A stretch of DNA of 64,000 nucleotides from positions 248,001-312,000 of the forward strand of contig NZ_JAKWJR010000002.1 in assembly GCF_022761125.1 (NCBI RefSeq). The letters are read 5' to 3'. Shown one piece after another: positions 16,773 to 25,201 of this stretch. Numbering within the stretch: the stretch's first letter is position 1; the number at the start of each line of letters is the position of its first letter. The notes under the pieces are model-generated. The model saw only the letters and a list, made by a program, of their open reading frames with translations, ran no database searches and was not told the DNA's origin. The DNA is from Nocardioides sp. SR21. GTDB lineage: Bacteria; Actinomycetota; Actinomycetes; Propionibacteriales; Nocardioidaceae. The position numbers and the translations under genes were made by a program.

Positions 16773-17601
16773 CATGCTCGCGCGCTCCGCGCTCTACGTG
16801 CCCGGAGACGCCTCCGACAAGCTGGCCAAGGCGCTGGACCGTGGCGCCGACGAGATCATCGTCGACCTCGAGGACGCCGTCGCACCGGGTGCCAAGGACG
16901 CCGCGCGCGACCTGGTCCGGGTCTGGCTGCACGACCTGCCGATCCTCGCGAACGTCGGCGTCTGGGTGCGCCTCAACACCGGCGACCTGCGGGCGACCGA
17001 CGTCCGCGCGATCGCCGACGCCCCGGCCCTGACCGGCGTCATGGTCGCGAAGGCCGAGACCGCGCAGGAGCTGGTCGAGCTCGACCGGCTGCTGACGTCG
17101 CTGGGCAGCACCGCCGCCGTCGTACCCCTCCTGGAGAGCGCGTCCGCCGTGCTCAACGCCGTCGAGATCGCCCGGGCGCCGCGCGTGCAGCGCCTGCAGA
17201 TCGGCGAGGCCGACCTGCGTGCCGACATCGGTGTCACGCCGGGAGACGACGAGCGCGAGCTGCTCCATGTCCGCTCGCACGTCGTGCTCGCGTCGACGGC
17301 GGCCGGCATCGCGCCGCCGATCGCTCCGGTGTCGACGAACTTCCGCGACCTCGACGCGTTCCGCGCGTCGACGGAGGCGCTGGCCCGGCTCGGGTTCGTC
17401 GGCCGCGCCTGCATCCACCCGGCCCAGGTCGCGATCGCCAACGAGGTCTTCACGCCCTCGGAGGAGCAGGTCAACCGCAGCCGGGCGCTGGTCGAGAAGT
17501 GGGAGCGGGACGGCGCCGGCGTGGCCGTCGACGACCGCGGCCAGTTCGTCGACGAAGCCGTCATCCGCCAGGCCCGACTCGTGCTCGCCCGAGCCCGCTA
17601 A
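16765..17601 (+). CDS. CitE-like HpcH/HpaI-family acyl-CoA lyase
   Basis: 278 residues from TTG 16765 (overlapping the dehydrogenase by 8 bases, behind GGGGGAG); an alternative ATG at 16774 would remove three residues. Family motifs: RSALYVPGDASDKLAKAL, ADEIIVDLEDAVAP, PLLESASAVLNA, IGEADLRADIG, CIHPAQVAIANEVF. These Mg-dependent TIM-barrel enzymes cleave 3-hydroxyacyl-CoAs such as citramalyl-CoA or malyl-CoA. With a CoA-transferase and a MaoC hydratase in the same region it completes a transferase-hydratase-lyase triad like that for itaconate/citramalate. Confidence 0.88.
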   Translation: MADMLARSALYVPGDASDKLAKALDRGADEIIVDLEDAVAPGAKDAARDLVRVWLHDLPILANVGVWVRLNTGDLRATDVRAIADAPALTGVMVAKAETAQELVELDRLLTSLGSTAAVVPLLESASAVLNAVEIARAPRVQRLQIGEADLRADIGVTPGDDERELLHVRSHVVLASTAAGIAPPIAPVSTNFRDLDAFRASTEALARLGFVGRACIHPAQVAIANEVFTPSEEQVNRSRALVEKWERDGAGVAVDDRGQFVDEAVIRQARLVLARAR

Positions 17602-17615
17602 CCAGGAGAAGAAGC

Positions 17616-18407
17616 ATGGTCAACGCAGTCATCACCGGCAGTACGAAGGGCATCGGCTACGCGCTGGCGCAGGAGCTGGTACGCCGCGGTCACGCCGTCG
17701 TCGTCACCGGCCGCACCCAGGCCGCGGTCGACGAGGCCGTCGAGAAGCTCGGCCTCGAGGCGCGCAGCGGTGGCCGCGCGGCCGGCCAGGTCGTCGACGT
17801 GAGCGACGCCAAGTCGGTCCAGGCGCTCTGGGACGCCGCGGTCTCCGCGCTCGGCTCGGTCGACCTGTGGGTCAACAACGCGGGCGTCGCCTACACGATG
17901 CGCACGATCGCGGAGACCACGCCGGACGAGGTCTCGACGATGGTCAGCACCAACATGCTCGGCACGATCTACGGCTCCCAGGTCGCGCTGCGCGGCATGG
18001 CGACCGGCGGTGGCCAGGTGTTCAACATCCTGGGCGGCGGCAGCGACGGCTCGGTCCGTCCGGGCATGGGCGTCTACTCGACGACCAAGCGCGGCCTCGA
18101 CATGTTCACCAAGGCGCTGGTGAAGGAGGTCGAGGGCACCAACGTGCGCGTCGGCCAGGTCCGCCCGGGCATCCTCATCACCGACGGCTGGCTGCGCGAG
18201 GCCGCGACCAGCCCCGAGTCGGTCCAGAGCCAGCGCAAGATGGTCAACATCCTCAGCGACCACGTCGACGACGTCGCGCCGTACCTCGTCGAGAGCATGC
18301 TCGCCTCGACCAAGAACGGCGACGAGATCGCCTGGCTCACCAAGGGCCGGATGATGAAGAAGTTCTTCGGCAAGAAGGACGACAAGCTCGCCCGCTACGG
18401 GCTGTAG
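17616..18407 (+). CDS. Short-chain dehydrogenase/reductase
   Basis: 263 residues from ATG 17616 behind AGGAGAA. Classical SDR features: ITGSTKGIGYALA for cofactor binding, VNNAGVAYT, and the YSTTK catalytic Tyr-Lys pair with a Ser in the preceding GGGS run. The C-terminus is basic (GRMMKKFFGKK). It is the last gene of the catabolic operon, 14 bases after the lyase. Oxidation of a hydroxyacyl intermediate is likely, but the substrate cannot be read. Confidence 0.88.
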   Translation: MVNAVITGSTKGIGYALAQELVRRGHAVVVTGRTQAAVDEAVEKLGLEARSGGRAAGQVVDVSDAKSVQALWDAAVSALGSVDLWVNNAGVAYTMRTIAETTPDEVSTMVSTNMLGTIYGSQVALRGMATGGGQVFNILGGGSDGSVRPGMGVYSTTKRGLDMFTKALVKEVEGTNVRVGQVRPGILITDGWLREAATSPESVQSQRKMVNILSDHVDDVAPYLVESMLASTKNGDEIAWLTKGRMMKKFFGKKDDKLARYGL

Positions 18408-18468
18408 TCCTCGGGGCCGACGCGTTACCGTGCTGGTGGTGAGAGAGGCGCGCTGACGGGAGGCCGTG

Positions 18469-19791
18469 ATGCCCGACTCGGGCGGCGAGTGGTTCGTGCA
18501 GCTGCTCGTGTTCGTCCTGATCGCCTACCCGATCGTCGGCGGGCTGGCCTTCTTGGTGTCGAGCTTCTACTACCACGTGTTCTCGGAGCGGGACGACCTT
18601 CCACGCTTCCTCGAGCACGGTGAGCCGTTCGTCACGATCCTGGTCCCCGCCCACAACGAGGAAGCCTCGATCGAGAGCACGGTCCGCTACCTCCACGGCC
18701 AGCTGAACTACCCGGCGGACAAGTACGAGATCCTCGTCGTCGACGACGCCTCGACCGACCGGACCGCCGAGATCATGGCCGCGCTCCAGGACGAGCTCGA
18801 CGACCTCCGCGTCATCACGATCGTCCAGAACCGCGGCAAGGCCCATGGACTCAACGTCGCGATCGGCTACGCCCGGGGCGACTTCCTGCTGTCCAACGAC
18901 GCCGACACCAAGCCCAACCCGGACGCGCTCTGGCAGTACCTCAGCTACTTCGAGCGCGACGGCGGGCAGAACGTCGGCGCCGTCACCGGGAACATGCTCG
19001 CGGCCAACCGGACGACCATGACCGCGGAGGCGCAGCAGAACGAGCTGAACTCCATCATCGGCCTGATCAAGCGCTCGCAGATGTCCTACGGTGCCCTGTT
19101 CGCGTTCTCCGGCGCCAACACGATGTACCGCAAGCAGGCCGTGCTCGACGTCGGCGGCTGGCACGCCGAGCAGCCGACCGAGGACATCTCGATCGCCTGG
19201 GACATGCAGGTGGCTGGCTGGCGCGCCCTGTTCGCCCCGCACATCCGATTCTTCCTCGACGTCCCGGAGCAGCTGCGCGCGCTGATCAAGCAGCGCCACC
19301 GCTGGTCTTCGGGCGGCATCTACGTCCTGGCCAGCAAGGGGCCGACGCTGCTGCGGCACCCGATCCGGAACTTCCGGATGCTGCCGGTGGTGCTGGACTA
19401 CGGCATCAGCATCGTCTGGAGCGTCGTCTACTGGATCAGCATGATCCTGTTCGTCCTGCTGCAGATCTACTTCGCGGGGACGCAGAACTGGGAGCGCTTC
19501 TGGCACAACTGGTACATGGTCGGCATCTTCGTCGCCATCGAGATGGGCGTCGGCCTGCTCCAGCTGACCGTGGCGTCGTACTACAACGACCGGGGGAGGA
19601 CGCTGAAGTACATCGCGTTCGCGCCCTGGTACATGTTGGTCTACTGGATGGTGAACACCTGGACGGTCGTCACCGAGCTGATCCCGACGCTCGTCAAGGT
19701 CTGGTCACGCCGAGACGGCGGCACCTGGAAGTCGCCCGAGCGCTCCGGCAGCCTGCAGGATATCCGCGACGGGCAGGCGGGACGAGCATGA
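18469..19791 (+). CDS. Processive family 2 glycosyltransferase (PgaC/IcaA/hyaluronan-synthase-like)
   Basis: 440 residues from ATG 18469 (a GTG precedes it), behind GGGAGGCC. One N-terminal membrane segment (about 8-30), then the GT-A domain with VTILVPAHNEEASIE, ILVVDDASTD, SNDADTKPN, TEDISIAWD and QRHRW (the Q-x-x-R-W motif of processive enzymes), then three or four C-terminal membrane segments. It would polymerise a beta-linked sugar, for instance GlcNAc, and export it. It overlaps the next gene (ATGA), forming a three-gene operon. No deacetylase or hydrolase gene is next to it, so the polymer is not defined. Confidence 0.88.
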   Translation: MPDSGGEWFVQLLVFVLIAYPIVGGLAFLVSSFYYHVFSERDDLPRFLEHGEPFVTILVPAHNEEASIESTVRYLHGQLNYPADKYEILVVDDASTDRTAEIMAALQDELDDLRVITIVQNRGKAHGLNVAIGYARGDFLLSNDADTKPNPDALWQYLSYFERDGGQNVGAVTGNMLAANRTTMTAEAQQNELNSIIGLIKRSQMSYGALFAFSGANTMYRKQAVLDVGGWHAEQPTEDISIAWDMQVAGWRALFAPHIRFFLDVPEQLRALIKQRHRWSSGGIYVLASKGPTLLRHPIRNFRMLPVVLDYGISIVWSVVYWISMILFVLLQIYFAGTQNWERFWHNWYMVGIFVAIEMGVGLLQLTVASYYNDRGRTLKYIAFAPWYMLVYWMVNTWTVVTELIPTLVKVWSRRDGGTWKSPERSGSLQDIRDGQAGRA

Positions 19792-20297
19792 CGAGCCAGA
19801 AGCCGCCGTACGTCGTGCACACGGTCGAGGAGAAGGACGTCACCGTCGACTGGTTCTTCCGCCGCCGGTTCGGCCCCACGTTCTGGGTGCAGCTGGTGCT
19901 GATCCTGGTCGGCTGGTTCTTCGTCGTGCTGCCGGTCGTGATCACCACCTCGGCGCTCCTGCACCGCGACGACGACACCGGCTGGTGGGGCTACCACGAG
20001 GGGTTCGTCATGTGGGAGATCACGATGGTCTTCCTCGCGATCCTGCTGGTCGTCTTCGTCCTCGGGTTCCTGGCGCTGCACCTTCTCGACCGGGCATCGA
20101 GCCGGCGCCGGGCACACCTGACGACGTACGACGACGAGCGGCTGGCCAAGCGCCTGGAGATCTCGGCCGACTGGTACGCCGAGAAGTTCGGCCCGGAGGC
20201 GCTCCGCCTCGAGCAGCGTGAGGTGCGGATCCAGCCCCACGCCGACATCGAGACCTACGAGCTGCGTGGGCGCTTCCGCACCTATGGAGTCGACTGA
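19788..20297 (+). CDS. Small two-TM membrane protein of the glycan synthase operon
   Basis: 169 residues; ATG overlaps the synthase stop. Two hydrophobic segments (about 35-58 and 76-98) are flanked by charged cytosolic tails. The layout (short two-TM protein immediately after a PgaC-like synthase) is that of PgaD/IcaD accessory subunits, but I recognise no sequence motif for them, so the role as synthase partner is inferred from position and topology. Confidence 0.72.
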   Translation: MTSQKPPYVVHTVEEKDVTVDWFFRRRFGPTFWVQLVLILVGWFFVVLPVVITTSALLHRDDDTGWWGYHEGFVMWEITMVFLAILLVVFVLGFLALHLLDRASSRRRAHLTTYDDERLAKRLEISADWYAEKFGPEALRLEQREVRIQPHADIETYELRGRFRTYGVD

Positions 20298-21235
20298 TGG
20301 CCCTGACGGTCGAGGACCAGGCACTCGTCGCCGACATGCGGCAGCGCGAGCTGCACCTGAAGCGTCGGCTGCGCGCCACCGACGCGATCCACCACGAGCT
20401 GCGGCGGTTCCGGCTCGTGTTCGTGTCCGTCGTCGCGGCCCTGTTCGGCCTGGCGCAGGTCGTCTTCTACGTGACACTGACCGGGCTGCACGCCCGACCG
20501 GACTGGTGGCTGCCGGGCGTCGTGAACTTCGCCCTCGCGGTGCTGCTGGGCGCGCTGGTCGCTCACAGCCTGCTGCGCCGGCGCTGGGGGAAGCGGCTGC
20601 TGGCTCGTCAGGAGAGCCGGTTGCGGCGCAAGTACAGCGGGGACCTGCACTCCGGGCGCCGGTGGCTGCAGTTCTACTTCGACGACCAGGACATCTCGGC
20701 GTACGTGCCCCAGATCCTGTACTTCCTGGACGAGGGGCGAGTCGAGTCGGTGCGAGACGGGCTCGCGCTGGCTCAGGAGAGCCGGCGCGAGAAGGGTTCG
20801 CTGTTCGCGGAGCACGCGCTGGCGTGCTTCAACGAGGTGGCGGCCGATGTCAACAAGCTGGTCGTCTCGAGCGCCGCAGGCGACGCCAGGCCGTCGAGCC
20901 GGGCGATGCGCTTCGTGAAGTCGGACCGACCGGGTGTCTGGTACATCACGACCGCTCCCGAAGGTCCCAAGGTCCACGAGCTCGACCGCGGAGTGGCCGC
21001 GATCGTGACCGCGCCGACTGAGTCGGGCTCGATCATCACCAGCAATCGGATCCGGATCGCCCGCGCGGGGCTGTCGTTCGCGGACGTCGCCGGCCTGTAC
21101 GACGAGCAGGTGCCCAGGTACTCCGACGGCATGACCGAGGAGGAGGCGAAGCGTGAGCTGGTCTATGAGCTGACACTGCTGTCGGCCAAGGTCGAGACCT
21201 GGACCGAGCACGAGGTCGTCGAGCTCAACGACTGA
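20297..21235 (+). CDS. Membrane protein with C-terminal split-barrel (PNPOx-like) domain
   Basis: 312 residues; start shares a base with the previous stop (TGATG). The N-terminal third holds two membrane segments (about 38-62 and 73-92) after a charged helix. The C-terminal part from about residue 200 (PGVWYITTAPEGPKVHELDRGVAA, then SNRIRIARAG) resembles pyridoxamine-phosphate-oxidase-like general stress protein 26 split barrels that bind FMN or F420. A membrane-tethered flavin-type barrel in a glycan synthase operon is unusual; it may sense or regulate rather than catalyse. Domain call is by eye. Confidence 0.68.
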   Translation: MALTVEDQALVADMRQRELHLKRRLRATDAIHHELRRFRLVFVSVVAALFGLAQVVFYVTLTGLHARPDWWLPGVVNFALAVLLGALVAHSLLRRRWGKRLLARQESRLRRKYSGDLHSGRRWLQFYFDDQDISAYVPQILYFLDEGRVESVRDGLALAQESRREKGSLFAEHALACFNEVAADVNKLVVSSAAGDARPSSRAMRFVKSDRPGVWYITTAPEGPKVHELDRGVAAIVTAPTESGSIITSNRIRIARAGLSFADVAGLYDEQVPRYSDGMTEEEAKRELVYELTLLSAKVETWTEHEVVELND

Positions 21236-21238
21236 GCG

Positions 21239-22396
21239 CTACGGGCTGTAGATGCTGAACGGCCCGGCCGCGCCGAACGCCCGCGCCGCGAACCGGCGGC
21301 CGATGAGCCGCTGGGTCTCGGGGCCAGGGTGGAGCTCGTCGGGCAGCGGCGTCTCGGCGTAGTCGTCAGGGCCGTACAGCTCGAGACCGTCGAGGTAGTA
21401 GAGGTTCGGGTCGTCCTTGGCCCGGGTCTCGATGATCCGGGCCAGCTCGGCGCGGATCACCGACAGCGACAGCTTGCCGGCGCGGACCTCTGCGGGGTCG
21501 CCGCCGGCCGCGAACCGGATGCCGTTCTCGTCGAAGCTCGGCACGCTCGGGCCGGGCGCGTCCTCGTGGATCGGGCAGCAGATGGGGGAGACCACGAGCA
21601 GCGGGGTCTCCGGGTGGCCCTCACGGATGGTGTCGAGGAAGCCGTGCACGGCCGGGCCGAAGACCCGCAGCCGCATCGCGTCGTGGTTCACGACGTTGAT
21701 CCCGAGCTTCACGCTGATCAGGTCGGCCGGGGTGTCGCGGATGACGCGCGCGGCGAAGGGGTCGACCAGCGCGCTCCCGCCGACGCCCAGGTTGACCAGC
21801 TTCACGCCGCCGCCGACCGCCGCCACGACCGGCCAGATGGCCGTCGGGCTGGACGCGTTCGAGCCGTGGCTGATCGAGCTGCCGTGGTGCAGCCAGACCC
21901 GGCGCCCGTTGTCCGGCAGCGGCTCGGCCGGCGCATCGGCGCGCAGCTCCACCAGCTCGGTCGCCTCGCTCCACGGCAGCCAGATCTCGACATCCTTGGT
22001 CGCCTCGGGCAGTCCCTCGAACCGGACCGTCCCGACCGAGCCGAGCCGGTAGTCCGAGTCGCCGGTGGCCATGTCGATCTCGAGCACGTGCCCGCCGGCC
22101 CCGGTCGCCTGCTGCACGAGCCTCCCGTCGACCACGAGGTCGTAGATCCCGTCGGGGCGCCCCGGGAGGCCGACGTACGTCACCGTCGTCCGGATCGTGT
22201 CGAGCTCGATGACCGTGGCCCGGGTGCGGAACACCAGGCGTACGCCGGACGGCTGCGCCTCCGCCATCGCGAGCTGCCCGTCGCCCTGCGCCCGCGCCCA
22301 GGCCGGGAACCGGTGGGGTCGCAGCCCGTGCTCGGTGGGCTCCAGCTCCAGGGCGCCGCGGACCAGGTCGGAGGTGATCGGGGTCGTGGTCAGCAC
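21239..22396 (-). CDS. SGNH/GDSL-family hydrolase
   Basis: 385 residues from a GTG start. The N-terminal half is a beta-rich accessory region; the catalytic part has block I HHGSSISHGSNA (nucleophile Ser), block II LGVGGSALVDPF, block III KLGINVVNH, and block V DELHPGPETQ (Asp and His). No signal peptide, so a cytosolic esterase or deacetylase of sugars is expected. It converges with the glycan synthase operon with only 3 bases between stops. A link to that glycan (deacetylation) is possible but not shown. Confidence 0.85.
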   Translation of the reverse strand: MLTTTPITSDLVRGALELEPTEHGLRPHRFPAWARAQGDGQLAMAEAQPSGVRLVFRTRATVIELDTIRTTVTYVGLPGRPDGIYDLVVDGRLVQQATGAGGHVLEIDMATGDSDYRLGSVGTVRFEGLPEATKDVEIWLPWSEATELVELRADAPAEPLPDNGRRVWLHHGSSISHGSNASSPTAIWPVVAAVGGGVKLVNLGVGGSALVDPFAARVIRDTPADLISVKLGINVVNHDAMRLRVFGPAVHGFLDTIREGHPETPLLVVSPICCPIHEDAPGPSVPSFDENGIRFAAGGDPAEVRAGKLSLSVIRAELARIIETRAKDDPNLYYLDGLELYGPDDYAETPLPDELHPGPETQRLIGRRFAARAFGAAGPFSIYSP

Positions 22397-22488
22397 GTCT
22401 CCATCATGGAGGGCCCATCGGGGTCCGACAAAAAAGATTTACCGTGAAACAGCGTCCGGTGAACTCGGGGACAACGCATACTCGAGGT

Positions 22489-22707
22489 GTGTCCAGCTCC
22501 CAGCCGCCGCAGCGGCACCTTGCAACCAGCCCGTTCGCGGCGAAGCCCGAGATCTCGATCGAGAGCTACGAGTGCGACGACCTGGTGCAGCACGACTCCT
22601 ACGGCATGGGCCGCGTCGTGCACACCGACTCCGCCGCTGTGATCGTCGACTTCCGCACCCAGAAGGTCCGGGTGCCGAGCCCGTTCGCGAAGATGACCAA
22701 GCTGTAG
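22489..22707 (+). CDS. Small Tudor/PcrA-C-terminal-like protein, probably leaderless
   Basis: 72 residues if started at GTG 22489; an in-frame GTG at 22444 would add 15. The C-terminal half, DDLVQHDSYGMGRVV, VIVDFRTQKVRVPSPFAKMTKL, looks like the small SH3/Tudor-like domain found at the end of UvrD/PcrA helicases and in conserved short actinobacterial proteins; it may bind RNA polymerase or nucleic acid. There is no ribosome-binding site, but CATACT sits six bases before GTG 22489 as a -10 box, which fits a leaderless mRNA. Confidence 0.7.
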   Translation: MSSSQPPQRHLATSPFAAKPEISIESYECDDLVQHDSYGMGRVVHTDSAAVIVDFRTQKVRVPSPFAKMTKL

Positions 22708-22731
22708 GTGCCGTCCGGCAGGATTGCCCGC

Positions 22732-23022
22732 ATGACTGCCTACTGGATCAGCATCTACCAGGAGATCACCGACGAGGCGAAGCTCCAGGCGTACGCCGCG
22801 CTCGCCGGCCCGGCCCTGACCGGGGCCGGTGGCACGTTCCTGGTGCGCGGGCTGCCGGAGGCGACCTTCGAGGCCGGTGAGGAGACCCGCACCGTGCTCA
22901 TCGAGTTCGACTCGGTCGACGCTGCCGTGGCGGCGCACGACAGCGCTGCGTACCAGGAGGCCCTGGCGGCGCTCGACGGCGGCGCCGTGCGCGACATCCG
23001 GATCGTGCCCGCGGCCGACTGA
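22732..23022 (+). CDS. DUF1330 (dimeric alpha-beta barrel) protein
   Basis: 96 residues from ATG 22732. The sequence AYWISIYQEITDEAKLQAYAALAGPAL, GGTFLVRGLPEATFE and VLIEFDSVDAAVAAHDS is the standard DUF1330 ferredoxin-like fold. Proteins of this size form dimers; no catalytic role is established. It stands alone between the small Tudor-like gene and the secreted hydrolase. Confidence 0.85.
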   Translation: MTAYWISIYQEITDEAKLQAYAALAGPALTGAGGTFLVRGLPEATFEAGEETRTVLIEFDSVDAAVAAHDSAAYQEALAALDGGAVRDIRIVPAAD

Positions 23023-23042
23023 CCCGTGGCACCATCTGCGGC

Positions 23043-25178
23043 ATGCGCTTCGTGGCCATCGCCGCTCTTCTCGCCGGTCTGCTGACCGCAACCGTCCCCG
23101 CGACCGCGGCCGATCCGGCGGACTTCACGCTCCGCCCGGGCGCGAACCAGCTCTACGTGCTGGACGCGACGCCCGGGACGACCCTGGACCTGGTCCAGGG
23201 CGGGGCCGTCGTCCAGAGCGGCACCGTGGACGAGGCCGGCAGCCTGGCCTGGCGCGAGCTCGACGCGGGCGAGTACACCGTGGCCGGCGTCGGCGTCACG
23301 GTGCCCGACATCGACGACCCGGCGCCGCCGCAGTCGTTCTACGACGCGCAGACGCTGGGCGACGGCTTCGGGTACATCACCGCCCGCGACGGCACCACGC
23401 TGTCGGCGAACGTCTCGCTGCCTGACGGCGACGGACCGTTCCCGACGGTCGTCGAGTACTCCGGCTACGACCCGAGCAACCCGGCGAACACGAGGTTCGC
23501 CACCCTCTTCAACGCGCTCGGCTACGCCTACGTCGGCGTCAACATCCGTGGCACCGGCTGCTCGGGTGGCTCGTTCCTGAGCTTCGAGCCGGTGCAGAGC
23601 CTCGACGGGTACGACGTCATCGAGGCGATCGCCGCCCAGTCCTGGGTGGAGTTCGGCAAGGTCGGCATGGTCGGCATCTCCTACCCCGGCATCTCGCAGC
23701 TGTACGCCGCGCGCTACCAGCCGCCGCACCTCGCCGCGATCGCGCCGCTGTCGGTCATCGACGACACCTACCGCAGCACGCTGTACCCGGGCGGCATCCT
23801 CAACACCGGCTTCGCAGTGCCGTGGGCGGCGGAGCGGACCGAGCAGGCGGCGCCGTACGGCCAGGGCTGGGAGGAGGGGCGCGTCGAGTCCGGCGACACG
23901 ACCTGCGAGGAGAACCAGGCCGTTCGGCTGCAGAACCCGGACCCCCTCCAGCTCCTCGAGGACAATCCCTTCTACGGCTACCGCTACTACGACCGGATCA
24001 ACCCGACGAACTTCGCCGGTGACATCAACGTCCCGGTGTTCCTCGCCGCTGCCTGGCAGGACGAGCAGACCGGCGGGCACTCGGCGGAGATGCTCGACGA
24101 CTTCACGGGATCGCCGCACGTCTACGCGTCGCTGGCCAACGGCTCACACACCGAGGCGCTGAGCCTCGGCATCTTCGGGCGGTACGCCGACTTCCTCGAC
24201 CTGTACGTCGCCCGCCGGGTGCCGACCACCATGAAGCAGTTCGTCGCCCCGATCCTCGCCGAGTCGATCACCGGCGTCGGGGGCCTCCAGCTGCCGCCCG
24301 GTCCGACGTACGCCGGCATGACCTACCGGCAGGCGTTGAAGTCCTTCGAGGCGCAGAAGCCGGTCCAGGTGCTGTTCGAGGAGGGCGCTGCCGCCGGCCA
24401 GCCGGCGGGCTCGCCGCTGCCGCGGTTCGTGCGCTCCTTCGACGCCTGGCCCGTCCCGCAGGCGAAGCCGACGTCCTGGTACCTCGGTGCCGCCGGCCAG
24501 CTGCGGCCCACGCCGGTGCTGCGCGACGCCGACGCCCGCGGGTACGTCGCCGACCCGTCGGCGCTGCCGAAGACCAACTTCACCGGGGGAGGGATCTGGG
24601 GCCCGAACCCGACGTACGACTGGCGCCAGATCCCCGACGCCACCGGTCTGGGCTGGATCAGCAAGCCCCTGAAGAAGAACGTCGTCGCCGCCGGCACCGG
24701 CTCGGTCGACCTGTGGGTGCGCAGCGACGCGCCGGACACCGACCTCGAGGTGACGCTCACCGAGGTGCGACCGAACGGCACCGAGGTCTACGTCCAGTCC
24801 GGCTGGCTGCGCGCCAGCCACCGCAAGCTCGACGCGGCGGCGTCCACGCCGATCAAGCCGGTGCACACCGACCTCGAGGAGGACGCCAGCCCGCTGCCCG
24901 CCGGGACGTTCACGAAGGTGCGGGTTGAGCTGTTCCCGTTCGCCCAGCCGTTCCGCAAGGGCTCGCGGATCCGCATCACCGTCGACGCGCCCGGCAACGC
25001 GCGCCCGCAGTGGGCCTTCGACACCACGGTCGCCGACGGCGAGCACGTGTGGATCGCCGCCGACGGGAAGCACCGCTCCCGGCTGGTGCTCCCCGTCGTG
25101 CCCGGCGTCAAGGTCCCCCAGCAGCGGCCGCCCTGCGCATCGCTGCGCAGCCAGCCCTGCCGGACCTTCCCGGGCTGA
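23043..25178 (+). CDS. Secreted CocE/NonD-family (S15-type) hydrolase
   Basis: 711 residues with a signal peptide ending near ATAADPA (about residue 23). An N-terminal beta region precedes the alpha/beta hydrolase core: VEYSGYDPSNP, the nucleophile elbow GISYPG (Ser213), PVFLAAAWQDEQTG with the probable acid, and NGSHTEAL with the probable His. The C-terminal part (about 480-690) is a jelly-roll as in CocE and Xaa-Pro dipeptidyl peptidases (DLWVRSDAPDTDLEVTLTEV). It should hydrolyse an ester or acyl-peptide outside the cell. It is monocistronic and lies only 20 bases after DUF1330. Confidence 0.88.
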   Translation: MRFVAIAALLAGLLTATVPATAADPADFTLRPGANQLYVLDATPGTTLDLVQGGAVVQSGTVDEAGSLAWRELDAGEYTVAGVGVTVPDIDDPAPPQSFYDAQTLGDGFGYITARDGTTLSANVSLPDGDGPFPTVVEYSGYDPSNPANTRFATLFNALGYAYVGVNIRGTGCSGGSFLSFEPVQSLDGYDVIEAIAAQSWVEFGKVGMVGISYPGISQLYAARYQPPHLAAIAPLSVIDDTYRSTLYPGGILNTGFAVPWAAERTEQAAPYGQGWEEGRVESGDTTCEENQAVRLQNPDPLQLLEDNPFYGYRYYDRINPTNFAGDINVPVFLAAAWQDEQTGGHSAEMLDDFTGSPHVYASLANGSHTEALSLGIFGRYADFLDLYVARRVPTTMKQFVAPILAESITGVGGLQLPPGPTYAGMTYRQALKSFEAQKPVQVLFEEGAAAGQPAGSPLPRFVRSFDAWPVPQAKPTSWYLGAAGQLRPTPVLRDADARGYVADPSALPKTNFTGGGIWGPNPTYDWRQIPDATGLGWISKPLKKNVVAAGTGSVDLWVRSDAPDTDLEVTLTEVRPNGTEVYVQSGWLRASHRKLDAAASTPIKPVHTDLEEDASPLPAGTFTKVRVELFPFAQPFRKGSRIRITVDAPGNARPQWAFDTTVADGEHVWIAADGKHRSRLVLPVVPGVKVPQQRPPCASLRSQPCRTFPG

Positions 25179-25201
25179 CGACCCGCGAAGACAGCGGTGC
25201 G

